NCBI GenBank assembly: GCA_001940825.1
Contig: MSGT01000061.1
Span: forward strand, 87,742 to 151,741
DNA: 64,000 nucleotides
Reading direction: 5' to 3'
DNA from: Sphaerochaeta sp. Phil3
Lineage (GTDB): Bacteria; Spirochaetota; Spirochaetia; Sphaerochaetales; Sphaerochaetaceae
The position numbers and the translations under genes are program-made. The notes under the pieces were generated by a model. It saw nothing but the letters and a program-made list of their open reading frames with translations, was not told where the DNA came from and searched no databases. This document shows positions 16,440 through 24,469 of this stretch, one piece after another; positions within the stretch are counted from its first letter, which is position 1; each line of letters begins with the position of its first letter.

Positions 16440-16741
16440 AACATCCTCCCAAAGGGGAAACCTTTAGAGGTTTTTCGAAACTGCCTTCATGGTTCTTGGC
16501 TTTGCCTTTCCGGCTAGAAGAGCATTTCCTCCAGCCTCATAATACACAAAGTATTATTTCGGTTCTCGGAAAATGCTTTCTATCTCGCAAATCCAAAACC
16601 AATCTCCACAAAGCCCATTTTGCAAAAACCTCTTTGGTTTGGAAATGATGCCTTCGTGGCTGTCTTAAGGAACTTAAGTGCAGGTTTTCTAGCTGCTATG
16701 GGCCTTCATGACTCATGTTCGATTCTGTTGTTTTTCGTTTC
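16440..16741. other. Intergenic stretch with the metal-operon control region
   Basis: No gene is seen. The only strong feature is the inverted repeat at 16539-16557. Confidence 0.5.
16539..16557 (-). promoter_or_regulatory. Candidate metalloregulator operator
   Basis: ATAATAC and GTATTAT form a perfect 7-bp inverted repeat around ACAAA, 100 bases upstream of the ATPase start. The size and AT-rich symmetry resemble operators of Fur/Zur or DtxR/TroR-type repressors. No such repressor gene lies in the window. Confidence 0.55.
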
Positions 16742-17140
16742 TCAAGTCAAGCTGGCTATGGCCTTGTCAATGTATTCGTTGAGGCTCATGTCCATGACCC
16801 CGGCGACCGTCACGCATTTGTTGACGGGGATGAGGATTTTGTGGGCTTGACTTGCTCCAACTGAATTGGCCATCGCCGGTGTGATCTCGCCTAGCATGGA
16901 GTCTGCCATGACTATCCCAATTGGTCCAACGATATAGTCTGCATCTCGACAGGCGACCTTCACAGGATTCTCTCCCGTGGCACCCTGCCTTGCACCGCCT
17001 TTGAGCATGTTGGCGGTGGCTGTCGAATTCGTTCCAATGCACGTCAGGCTGTCCCCAAGGCCCTTTGCCACAAGCTTTTCCACTATGGCCCTTCCAATGC
17101 TTCCTCCCTGGCCGTCTATGACTACTATCTTCATGTCCAT
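16742..17140 (-). CDS. DUF3842-family protein
   Basis: The 132-residue protein begins MKIVVIDGQGGSIGRAIVEKL, a Rossmann-like nucleotide-binding turn, and continues with GTNSTATANMLKGGA, ATGENPV and ADYIVGPIGI. This matches the conserved DUF3842 pattern found in Firmicutes and spirochaetes. Function is unknown. The start is uncertain: two ATGs (17140 and 17134) lack a strong ribosome-binding site, and the frame stays open upstream through the repeat tract at 17160-17250. Confidence 0.75.
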   Translation of the reverse strand: MDMKIVVIDGQGGSIGRAIVEKLVAKGLGDSLTCIGTNSTATANMLKGGARQGATGENPVKVACRDADYIVGPIGIVMADSMLGEITPAMANSVGASQAHKILIPVNKCVTVAGVMDMSLNEYIDKAIASLT

Positions 17141-17149
17141 AAGGCTAAT

Positions 17150-17260
17150 GCTTATCCTTGGTTTTGTCGATTGGGGGTTTATGAGGTTTATGGGATGCAT
17201 GGGCCTAACGGGCCTTATGGGTCTTACGGGGCTTATGGGGCGCACGGATTGCGCACGCAT
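17150..17260 (-). repeat. Degenerate ~9-bp-period repeat tract
   Basis: The plus strand reads as loose repeats of a GGGSCTTAYG-like unit (GGCCTAACGGGCCTTATGGG, TCTTACGGGGCTTATGGGG). The minus-strand frame would encode RPISPVRPIRPVRPMHPIN. It lies between the DUF3842 gene and the divergent GntR gene and shares its style with 7590-7730. Confidence 0.6.
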
Positions 17261-17372
17261 TTCAAAAAAGACTTGCATTATCGCAATATGGGTGTATTCT
17301 GAATGCAACAGACATAATGATGTCATGCTGTCGTTATGTTGTGGCGCTAGGTTTTGAAGTTTGGAGAACTTT

Positions 17373-18086
17373 ATGGATTCCTTGTACAAGAAAGTGAAAG
17401 AGGACTTAGAGAAGAAAATCAAGGATGGAGTGTACAGCCCTGGCGACTACATACCATGTGAAAGCGAGCTTGAAGGCTTCTACAAGGTCAGCAGAACCAC
17501 CGTTCGCAAGGCTGTGACGGAGCTTGTAGAGGAAGGGTTTCTCACAATCATAAGAGGGGTTGGGACCAAGGTCGCCCCGTCAAAGCTCAATTCCAAGGGC
17601 TCCGAGCTCATGAGCTTTACCGAGCTTATGAAAAGACAGGGCATAAAGCCTGATGTGAAGGACATACACGTCAAGATTGGAAGAGGGGACGACCAGGTCA
17701 CATCTTCGCTTGAGATAAAGCCATGGGAAGAATACGTAGAGATATACAGGGTCAGAACTGCAGATGGAGAGCCGATTACAACAAACGTCTCCTACATTCC
17801 CCTTTCCATGATTCCAAACGGAGACATATCGGTCTTCGATTCGTTCATGTCCTTGTATGGGGTCCTTGAGGATAAGTGCAACGTGGTAATTTCCACTGTG
17901 GAGGATTCCATGACAGCCGTCGCAGCTACGTCCAAGCAGGCTGAAATCCTTGGTATAAACCGCAACGATCCGCTGCTTAGCATAGAACGGCACTCGTATG
18001 ACAGAAACGGCAGAACCGTCGAATGGAGCCGCATCTTCATTCGAGGCGATCGCTACAAACACATAGTTACATTGAGAAGACGATAG
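17373..18086 (+). CDS. GntR-family regulator with UTRA domain
   Basis: The 237-residue regulator has an N-terminal winged helix (GDYIPCESELEGFYKVSRTTVRKAVTELVEEGFL) and a C-terminal UTRA effector domain (EIYRVRTADGEPITTNVSYIPL; SIERHSYDRNGRTVEWSRIF). HutC/UTRA regulators sense small metabolites, often sugars or nucleosides. ATG 17373 has GGAGA 7 bases upstream. It is the first gene of the run into the PfkB kinase, ECF transporter and ADP-ribosylglycohydrolase and probably controls that operon. Confidence 0.9.
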   Translation: MDSLYKKVKEDLEKKIKDGVYSPGDYIPCESELEGFYKVSRTTVRKAVTELVEEGFLTIIRGVGTKVAPSKLNSKGSELMSFTELMKRQGIKPDVKDIHVKIGRGDDQVTSSLEIKPWEEYVEIYRVRTADGEPITTNVSYIPLSMIPNGDISVFDSFMSLYGVLEDKCNVVISTVEDSMTAVAATSKQAEILGINRNDPLLSIERHSYDRNGRTVEWSRIFIRGDRYKHIVTLRRR

Positions 18087-18095
18087 GAGGTTGGC

Positions 18096-19025
18096 ATGGA
18101 TATCGTAAGTGTATCTACATATGCAATGGACGTAATGATGAACGTAGACAGGCTCCCTGGCGAGGACGGGTTCGCGGTGGTGACGAACAACACATATCTT
18201 CCAGGTGGAAGTGGAACCAATGTAATGGTTCAGGCCTCTAGGCTTGGTGCCTCGACCGGTTTCATGGGTCTGCTTGGAAGCGACACCCTTGGCGACGACA
18301 TCATCAAGAGTCTCAAGGCAGAAGGCATGGATACTTCACGGGTACTCAGAAAGGAAGGGGGAATCTCTCTTCATACCGATATCGTTGTGGACAGCGAAGG
18401 AAAGAAGTTCATTCTCCTGAACATGGGCGATTCGTTCCTTGCCTACGATCCAAAGGATGTGGACAAAGACTACATTTCAAATGCAAAGGTCTATTACACG
18501 GACCTCCTTCCATATGGTGCTGCACTCGAGGGTCTCAAGTCTGCAAAGGAATCTGGTCTCAAGACAGGGTTCAACATGCAGGTTGACCTTTATACGATGA
18601 ACGGCTTTGGAGCCAGCAAGGAGGATGTCCTTGGAAGTCTCAAGTACGTTGATCTCTTTGCTCCTTGCAGGGCTGGACTCTACCAGATCTGCGGTACAGA
18701 GGACCTTGATGAATGTCTTGGCTATGTAAGGAAGTACTTCAAGGGAACCCTGTTGGTGACGCTTGGAAGCAAGGGTGCGGTTGCGTTCGATGAGAACGAC
18801 AAACGCTACGAGTGCGCCGCCCGCAATGTAAAGGCTGTTGACACCACCGGGGCAGGGGATTCGTTCATGGGTGCCATGCTCTACACCTACCTGTTGGGAG
18901 GAATGGAGCTAGGAAAGGCAATGGAATTTGCAACGGTTTGTTCTGCAATCACATGTCAGGGACTTGGTGCAAGAAGCACGCCTACGAAGGCTCAAGTGGA
19001 GGCGGTGCTTTCGCAGGCTTTCTGA
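18096..19025 (+). CDS. PfkB-family carbohydrate/nucleoside kinase
   Basis: The 309-residue protein shows both PfkB signatures: GGSGTNVMVQASRLGA near residue 37 and DTTGAGDSFMGAML near 247, with the catalytic Asp in GAGDS. PfkB kinases phosphorylate ribose, nucleosides or hexose derivatives with ATP. It sits nine bases after the GntR gene and before ECF transporter genes and an ADP-ribosylglycohydrolase. A ribosyl compound (ribose or a nucleoside) is therefore the most likely substrate, by context only. Confidence 0.88.
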   Translation: MDIVSVSTYAMDVMMNVDRLPGEDGFAVVTNNTYLPGGSGTNVMVQASRLGASTGFMGLLGSDTLGDDIIKSLKAEGMDTSRVLRKEGGISLHTDIVVDSEGKKFILLNMGDSFLAYDPKDVDKDYISNAKVYYTDLLPYGAALEGLKSAKESGLKTGFNMQVDLYTMNGFGASKEDVLGSLKYVDLFAPCRAGLYQICGTEDLDECLGYVRKYFKGTLLVTLGSKGAVAFDENDKRYECAARNVKAVDTTGAGDSFMGAMLYTYLLGGMELGKAMEFATVCSAITCQGLGARSTPTKAQVEAVLSQAF

Positions 19026-19039
19026 AAATTTGTCTATAA

Positions 19040-19054
19040 ACGGAGTTGCTCCGT
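19040..19054 (+). other. Small hairpin before the ECF S-component gene
   Basis: ACGGAG and CTCCGT form a perfect 6-bp stem with a 3-base loop, 10 bases before the strong AAGGAGG site of the next gene. It may stabilise the mRNA or tune translation. Confidence 0.4.
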
Positions 19055-19076
19055 AGAAAAAAAGGAGGATTTTGCC

Positions 19077-19610
19077 ATGTCTGAAGAAATCAAAAAGACA
19101 GAGGGTGATCTCAAGAAGAATAGCTGGTCTGCAAAAAGGATCGCAATCATAGCTATCTTCATCGCATTGAGTGCAGTTGGTGCCGTCATCAAGATTCCAA
19201 GTCCACTTGGATCCATTGGTCTTGATTCGTTTCCTGGATACTTCTGCGCTTTCGCATTTGGATATCCTGAAGGAGCAATCGTAATAGCGATTGGACATAT
19301 CCTTTCGGCAGCCGTTGCAGGCTTCTCGCTCACGGTTCCACTTCACCTTGCCATAGCCGTTTCAATGGCCATTGTTGCATGTGTAGTGCGTTTCATAGCT
19401 GTGAAGTGCGGAAAGATTGGAATCGTGCTGGCTGCAATCGTAGGAACGGTTCTCAACAGCTTTGTGCTTGGTTTCTGGCTCCTGCCTCTTGGCGGATGGG
19501 GACTATATGTTGGTGCAACTCCATCGCTTTTCGTTGCATCGCTTGTCAATGCAATCATCGCAGCTGTTGCATACTACGCCCTTCGTAACACAAAGCTCAT
19601 CAACAAGTAG
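19077..19610 (+). CDS. ECF transporter S component (substrate-binding membrane protein)
   Basis: This is a 177-residue membrane protein with a cytosolic N-terminal tail and about five or six transmembrane segments. The stretch AVGAVIKIPSPLGSIGLDSFPGYF followed by GAIVIAIGHILSAAVAG is typical of an ECF S-component group that includes the alpha-ribazole transporter CblT. That resemblance is from memory and does not fix the substrate. It would pair with the fused ATPase and EcfT downstream. AAGGAGG precedes the ATG. Confidence 0.8.
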   Translation: MSEEIKKTEGDLKKNSWSAKRIAIIAIFIALSAVGAVIKIPSPLGSIGLDSFPGYFCAFAFGYPEGAIVIAIGHILSAAVAGFSLTVPLHLAIAVSMAIVACVVRFIAVKCGKIGIVLAAIVGTVLNSFVLGFWLLPLGGWGLYVGATPSLFVASLVNAIIAAVAYYALRNTKLINK

Positions 19611-19629
19611 TATTGATCATTAGTTATTT

Positions 19630-19659
19630 GAAGACGGGGGTGAAGTGGCCCTCGTCTTC
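19630..19659 (+). terminator. Strong hairpin between ecfS and ecfAA'
   Basis: An 11-bp stem (GAAGACGGGGG with CCCTCGTCTTC, one G-T pair) is followed by only TTT and then GG. It is therefore a weak terminator or an mRNA-processing or attenuation element that could raise S-component expression relative to the ATPase. Confidence 0.5.
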
Positions 19660-19709
19660 TTTGGAGGAACTTTAAAGTTCCTTTTTGATACTGGCATTTA
19701 GGTATTGTC

Positions 19710-21440
19710 ATGGCGAACAACGCAATTGAAATCAAAGACCTCAGCTTCACATACAAGAACAGCGATGTAGAGGTTCTGAAAGATGTAGACCTTTCAATAG
19801 AGGAAGGCAAATTCACCGTAATCATGGGACGCACAGGTGCAGGGAAGACGACCCTTGCAATGCTTCCAAACGGAATCATCCCTCAGCTTGTAGAGGGAAC
19901 CGTGAAAGGCACGATCATAGCTGCTGGCAAGGATTCCAGCAAATACAGAGTACAGACAATGGCAAGGGAGATTGGTCTTGTCCTGCAGGACCCTGAAACC
20001 CAGATCTTTGGACGTACCGTTGATGAGGATACTGCTTTTGGTCCAAGGAATTATCTTGTACCAAGGGATGAGATAAAGGAAAGGATAAAGAGCGCATTGA
20101 ACAAGGTTCGCCTTGATGGATATGAAAAGAGGCAGACAAGCCAGCTTTCCGGAGGTGAGAAACAACGTCTTGCCATTGCAGGAATACTTGCCATGGATCC
20201 ATCGATCATTATTCTGGACGAGCCTACATCGGAACTTGACCCAATAGGCCGCGAAGAGATCTATTCCACAATGGTTTCGTTGCAGAAGGATCAGAAAAAG
20301 ACCGTAGTGGCCGTTGAGCATTCCAGTCAGGAGATAAGCGAAAAGGCTGACAACATAGTCGTTCTGAGCGATGCCCATGTTGTGTGGCAGGGATGCCCAA
20401 ATGATTTCTTCAGGGAACTTGACCTTGTCGAGAAATATGGGATAAAGCCGCTTCCCGTCAGCAAAGTTGGTTGGGAGCTCTACAAGAAAGGATTCATTCC
20501 AAAGGAGGAGATTCCTCTTTCTGTAGACGATGCATATGCGCTTGTCGTCAGGCTTTTGGATGGAAGAAAGCTTGAATTCTCACCTGTGGAAGCTCCCAAG
20601 GGCGAACGTGAGAAGCTCATTGAAGTCAGCGATGTCCACTACAAGTACGACAAGTCAAAGGAGGCTCTCAAAGGTATTTCGTTTGACATCTACGAAGGCG
20701 ACTATGTGGCTTTGATAGGTCAGAATGGCGCAGGAAAGACCACCTTGGCCAAGCATTTCAACAGTCTTTTCAAGCCTACGTCAGGGCGAATTCTGGTTTG
20801 CGGAAAGGATACGAAGAACGAAGAGCCAAATACCCTTGCCGAGCAGATTGGCTATGTGTTCCAGAATCCTGACAACCAAATCTTCTCTACGAGCGTCTAT
20901 AAGGAAATGGAATACGGTCTCAAAGCTTTGAAGCTTTCAGAGGAGGAGATGTCCAAAAGAATCCATGAGATCGCAAGGCTTTTGGGTATAGAGAAGGTTC
21001 TGGATGAACATCCGTTCTCTCTTGGAAAGGGCGAGCGACAGAGGGTCGCCGTCGCCAGCATTCTTGTTCTTAAGCCAAAGATCCTAGTTGTGGACGAACC
21101 AACTACGGGTCAGGATTGGGACGGAATCCAGAATATGATGAAGCTAATAGACGAGCTTCATGCAAATGGTACGACGATTGTAATGATCACTCATGATATG
21201 GATGTCGTTGCAACCCACGCAAACAGGGTCATTGTCATGGCCAAGGGTTCAATTGTGGCCGATGGTTCTGTCCGTGATGTATTCAAACAGGAAAAGGCCC
21301 TTAAGGATGCATATGTGGCAAGGCCTCAGATTCCAGAGCTGTCCGAGCGGCTTGGCTTGCAGGGCATGGCTTTGACGGCGCAGGAATTGGGTGGTGCTTT
21401 GATTGCCTCTTTGGAGGCTTCAAGGGAGGCTTCAAGATGA
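19710..21440 (+). CDS. Fused energy-coupling factor ATPase (EcfA-EcfA')
   Basis: The 576-residue protein contains two ABC ATPase domains. Domain 1 has GRTGAGKTT, LSGGEKQR and IIILDEPTS. Domain 2 has GQNGAGKTT, a divergent signature LGKGERQR and LVVDEPTTG. Both Q-loops (LQDPETQIFG, FQNPDNQIFS) are the ECF type. It drives uptake through EcfT and the S component. The divergent second signature suggests one of the two ATP sites is weaker. The C-terminus ends in a duplicated LEASREASR from a 12-base tandem repeat. The stop overlaps the ecfT start by ATGA. Confidence 0.93.
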   Translation: MANNAIEIKDLSFTYKNSDVEVLKDVDLSIEEGKFTVIMGRTGAGKTTLAMLPNGIIPQLVEGTVKGTIIAAGKDSSKYRVQTMAREIGLVLQDPETQIFGRTVDEDTAFGPRNYLVPRDEIKERIKSALNKVRLDGYEKRQTSQLSGGEKQRLAIAGILAMDPSIIILDEPTSELDPIGREEIYSTMVSLQKDQKKTVVAVEHSSQEISEKADNIVVLSDAHVVWQGCPNDFFRELDLVEKYGIKPLPVSKVGWELYKKGFIPKEEIPLSVDDAYALVVRLLDGRKLEFSPVEAPKGEREKLIEVSDVHYKYDKSKEALKGISFDIYEGDYVALIGQNGAGKTTLAKHFNSLFKPTSGRILVCGKDTKNEEPNTLAEQIGYVFQNPDNQIFSTSVYKEMEYGLKALKLSEEEMSKRIHEIARLLGIEKVLDEHPFSLGKGERQRVAVASILVLKPKILVVDEPTTGQDWDGIQNMMKLIDELHANGTTIVMITHDMDVVATHANRVIVMAKGSIVADGSVRDVFKQEKALKDAYVARPQIPELSERLGLQGMALTAQELGGALIASLEASREASR

Positions 21441-22222
21441 ACGAGTCTTATATCCATAGATTGAATGTAGTTACAAAGCTTTTTCTTTTCCTTTGCATCA
21501 TAGTGGCGGTGTTTCTCTTCAATCATCCGCTTCCAAACCTTGTGCTTGCGGTCGTTCTGTTGGCTTTTGTACTTCCTGCAAAGCTCAATCTCAAAGGAAT
21601 GTTCGCCACTTTGAGCGGCCTAAGGGTCATCATAATCCTTATAGTTGCAATGAGCATGTTCACCGCACAGGCATCGGCCTTCAAGAACGAGTCTTCTAAG
21701 CAGGTGTTGTTTGTGTTGTGGAAATGGCCTGCGACGCTGGGAGGATTGTATCAGGGCCTTACGTTCACGCTTAGGATTTTCATCATGGTTTTGGCTACGT
21801 GCACGTTCACCATAACGACCCCAATAGACGACCTTTTGAGTTTCCTCAATAGAGTACATGCTCCGTATGAGCTTTCCATTGTCGTGGCGACTGCAATCAG
21901 CTTCGTTCCAACATTGATGAACAAAAAGGATATGATCTTTCAGGCTCAAAGGGCGCGTGGTGCAGGTATAAACGACAAGGGTGGTATACGCCAGCTCATA
22001 GCCTACATCCCAATCATGGTGCCGCTTGTGACGAACTCCATCCTAATGGCTGACAATCTTTCCATTTCAATGACAAACAGAGGATATGGTGCCAACAAGT
22101 CGTGGACTGACATGATAGACAAGCACGCCGAAGCGAAGGACTACATTGTTATGTTCTTTGGGCTTGTTTTCACTGCGGGGCTTTTCGTTGTCAGATACGT
22201 TTTCCATGTGGGGGCAATTTGA
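21437..22222 (+). CDS. ECF transporter T component
   Basis: The 261-residue membrane protein has the two cytosolic coupling helices of EcfT, with their Ala-Arg-Gly motifs seen as AQRARGAGI and MTNRGYGAN. These helices transmit movement from the ATPases to the S component. It overlaps the fused ATPase gene by four bases and is followed at once by the ADP-ribosylglycohydrolase gene. Confidence 0.92.
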   Translation: MNESYIHRLNVVTKLFLFLCIIVAVFLFNHPLPNLVLAVVLLAFVLPAKLNLKGMFATLSGLRVIIILIVAMSMFTAQASAFKNESSKQVLFVLWKWPATLGGLYQGLTFTLRIFIMVLATCTFTITTPIDDLLSFLNRVHAPYELSIVVATAISFVPTLMNKKDMIFQAQRARGAGINDKGGIRQLIAYIPIMVPLVTNSILMADNLSISMTNRGYGANKSWTDMIDKHAEAKDYIVMFFGLVFTAGLFVVRYVFHVGAI

Positions 22223-22224
22223 GT

Positions 22225-23250
22225 ATGGGTGGTTCTATTGGTTCTATGGGTGCTGTGGAGGACAGAATCCTTGGCATGTTGTATGGTTGTGCCATTGGTG
22301 ATTCCTTTGGTATGCCCTCCGAGATGTGGACACCCTCGCATATACGTGAAAGGTTTGGTGCTGTAGATTCGTTCGTTGACAGTCCTGTGGAGAATGAAAT
22401 AAGTGGAGGCTTCAAAGCTGGTGAAACGACCGATGACACCATTGTAGCGTTCATTTCTGCAGAGGCTTTGATCAGGACATCTGGCAACATCAATCCATTG
22501 GATATAGTCCACAGTATTGAGCAATGGTCCATTGACAATCCTAAAAGCAAGACTATTGTTGGCCCTTCCACAAGGCTTGCCTTCGATGCAATCCATTCAG
22601 GTGTTCCAGTGGAGGAGGCTGGCAGGCAGGGGGAGACGAATGGGGCTGGAACCCGCGTGGCTCCCGTTGGTGTGATTGTGAGTTCATCTGATACAGAGAC
22701 ATTATGTAGGAAGGTCCAGAATGTCTGTATGGCCACACACAATACCTCTACGGCCCTTTCCGGTGCATGTGCAATCGCTGCAGCGGTTGCACACGGCATA
22801 GAAGGTGGTTGTCTGGAGGATATGGTCCAGGTCGTGCTTGGGGCTGCAGAGTACGGCTCTCATCTTGGAAGGGAGATTCCAGCTCCTTTGGTTTCAGAGA
22901 GGATAAAATACAGTCTGAATCTTTCCGGCTCTATCAAGGATGACATTGAATTCATGAAAAGGCAATATGAACTCATAGGCAGTGGCCTTCCAATGATTCA
23001 GGCTGCTCCAACGGCGATTGCAATAGCATATCGTTGCGGAGGTGATTTAATGAGGGCCTGTCGTTTGGCTGCCAATATGGGTGGTGACACTGACACGGTC
23101 GCTGCAATGGCTGGAATGGTGGTTGGTGCACATGTAGGGGCTTCCAGGATTGATTGTTACGCAAAGGAGCTTGTATCCAGTGTCAACGGACATCCTTTCG
23201 AGACCGTGGCCCATGGGCTTTTTGAACTGAGAAGATCGTTGATTGGTTGA
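22225..23250 (+). CDS. ADP-ribosylglycohydrolase family protein
   Basis: The 341-residue protein has the dinuclear-metal motifs of the ARH/DraG family: GETTDDT near residue 70 and GGDTDTVAAMAG near 290, with GCAIGDSFGMPSE at the N-terminus. Family members cleave N- or O-glycosidic bonds of ADP-ribosylated proteins or small ribosyl compounds. Its place at the end of an ECF-PfkB operon favours a small imported substrate over protein de-ADP-ribosylation. The first ~10 residues (MGGSIGSMGAV) come from a 9-base-period repeat. The gene starts two bases after the ecfT stop, and a terminator follows. Confidence 0.9.
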   Translation: MGGSIGSMGAVEDRILGMLYGCAIGDSFGMPSEMWTPSHIRERFGAVDSFVDSPVENEISGGFKAGETTDDTIVAFISAEALIRTSGNINPLDIVHSIEQWSIDNPKSKTIVGPSTRLAFDAIHSGVPVEEAGRQGETNGAGTRVAPVGVIVSSSDTETLCRKVQNVCMATHNTSTALSGACAIAAAVAHGIEGGCLEDMVQVVLGAAEYGSHLGREIPAPLVSERIKYSLNLSGSIKDDIEFMKRQYELIGSGLPMIQAAPTAIAIAYRCGGDLMRACRLAANMGGDTDTVAAMAGMVVGAHVGASRIDCYAKELVSSVNGHPFETVAHGLFELRRSLIG

Positions 23251-23304
23251 TTCTTTGAGGAGTTTTGGAAGTTTCTCCTTTGGTTATGCTTTTGTTTGGA
23301 CTTT

Positions 23305-23340
23305 CCACCATGGTGAGGTTTCTCATCATGGCGGTTTTTT
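23305..23340 (+). terminator. Terminator of the ECF-ARH operon
   Basis: CCACCATGGTGAG pairs with CTCATCATGGCGG (one mismatch, one G-T) around GTTT and is followed by six T. Confidence 0.88.
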
Positions 23341-23365
23341 ATTAGAATGACTTTGAGGAGCAGTC

Positions 23366-23794
23366 ATGGACAACCAGACCAAGGAGCAGCGCCACTACAC
23401 TATGTCTCGCATACGCGGCAAGGATACGAAGCCGGAGATTCTTGTTCGCAAGTATTTGTTTGGTCTTGGGTTGCGCTACCGCAAGAACGACAAGCGCCTT
23501 CCTGGGCATCCTGACATAGTGTTTCCAAAATACAAGACCGTTGTGTTCGTGAACGGCTGTTTCTGGCATGGACACGAAGGGTGCAAGTACTACGTCCTTC
23601 CAAAAAGCAACTGCGAGTTCTGGTCTGCTAAGATAGAGCGCAACAAGGCTAGGGACATACGTGACAGGCAGGAGCTTGAAGCCAAGGGTTGGCATGTAAT
23701 AGTCGTTTGGGAGTGTGAGCTCAAGAAGGCCAAGCGAGACGAGACTTTGGAAAGAGTCTACAAATCAGTGACGGAGAAAACCGTGAAAAACTAA
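23366..23794 (+). CDS. vsr: Very short patch repair endonuclease (Vsr)
   Basis: Vsr nicks next to T:G mismatches produced by deamination of 5-methylcytosine. The 142-residue protein starts with TMSRIRGKDTKPE and has LPGHPDIVFPKYKTVVFVNGCFWHGHEGC, which holds the catalytic Asp, His and zinc ligands, then WSAKIERNKARD. The length is normal for the family. A GAGGAG site precedes the ATG. No cytosine methyltransferase or restriction gene is nearby, so it is an orphan here. Confidence 0.93.
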   Translation: MDNQTKEQRHYTMSRIRGKDTKPEILVRKYLFGLGLRYRKNDKRLPGHPDIVFPKYKTVVFVNGCFWHGHEGCKYYVLPKSNCEFWSAKIERNKARDIRDRQELEAKGWHVIVVWECELKKAKRDETLERVYKSVTEKTVKN

Positions 23795-23983
23795 AGTGTT
23801 GCTTCAGTTTTTCGCAGTTTTTCTTGAATTTCAAGTTCGTTTTGAGCCTGCATAGAGGTTAGATGAATCCTGTATACCTTATAACAAAACATTATATTTT
23901 TCCTCAATGTGCTTTTTCTTGACGTTTCTTTCATTGTAATATGAGCCGATACTCTAACATTTACTAAAAACAAGGAGACCTAC

Positions 23984-24469
23984 ATGCCTGAGGCATTCGA
24001 CTATTCGATTGTGGACGAGGCTCTGGCCAAATGCGGCGCAAAGCAGTCCTCCATCATTGCAATACTGCAGACGATACAGGAACACTACCACTACCTGCCG
24101 GAGGAGGTCTTCCCTTATCTGGCTGCAAAGCTTGATATGAGCGAAGCGCGCATCTACAGCGTGGCTACCTTCTATGAGAACTTCTCCCTTGAGAAGAAGG
24201 GAAAGTACGTAATCAAGTTCTGCGACGGCACCGCCTGTCATGTAAGAGGCTCCGTTCCAATTCTCGAAAGGGTCAGGTCTGAGCTTGGCGTCACTGCACA
24301 GAAGAAGACCACTGACGACCAGCTTTTCACGATTGAGACAGTGTCATGTCTTGGGGCCTGCGGTCTTGCACCTGTCATGACGGTCAACGACGAGGTCCAC
24401 CCTGCAATGACACCAGACAAGGCCATGGAGGTCATCTACAGCCTCAAGGTGAAGGAGGATGCAAGATGA
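23984..24469 (+). CDS. hydC: NADH-dependent hydrogenase subunit, NuoE-like [2Fe-2S] protein
   Basis: The 161-residue thioredoxin-like ferredoxin subunit has the four cluster cysteines in FCDGTACHVRG and VSCLGACGLAPVM. With HydB and HydA it makes a trimeric, probably electron-bifurcating, [FeFe] hydrogenase linking H2, NADH and ferredoxin. AAGGAG precedes ATG 23984. The stop overlaps the next start (ATGA). The A/B/C lettering follows the Thermotoga enzyme. Confidence 0.9.
   Translation: MPEAFDYSIVDEALAKCGAKQSSIIAILQTIQEHYHYLPEEVFPYLAAKLDMSEARIYSVATFYENFSLEKKGKYVIKFCDGTACHVRGSVPILERVRSELGVTAQKKTTDDQLFTIETVSCLGACGLAPVMTVNDEVHPAMTPDKAMEVIYSLKVKEDAR

Noticed and set aside
17141-17422. Extension of the DUF3842 protein through the Pro/Arg repeat
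   Set aside because: DUF3842 proteins begin at the MKIVVIDG segment; the extension is repeat-derived and lacks a ribosome-binding site, although the frame is open.
19077-19610. Firm call of the S component as the alpha-ribazole transporter CblT
   Set aside because: The resemblance is from memory of motif style only, and no cobalamin gene is nearby.
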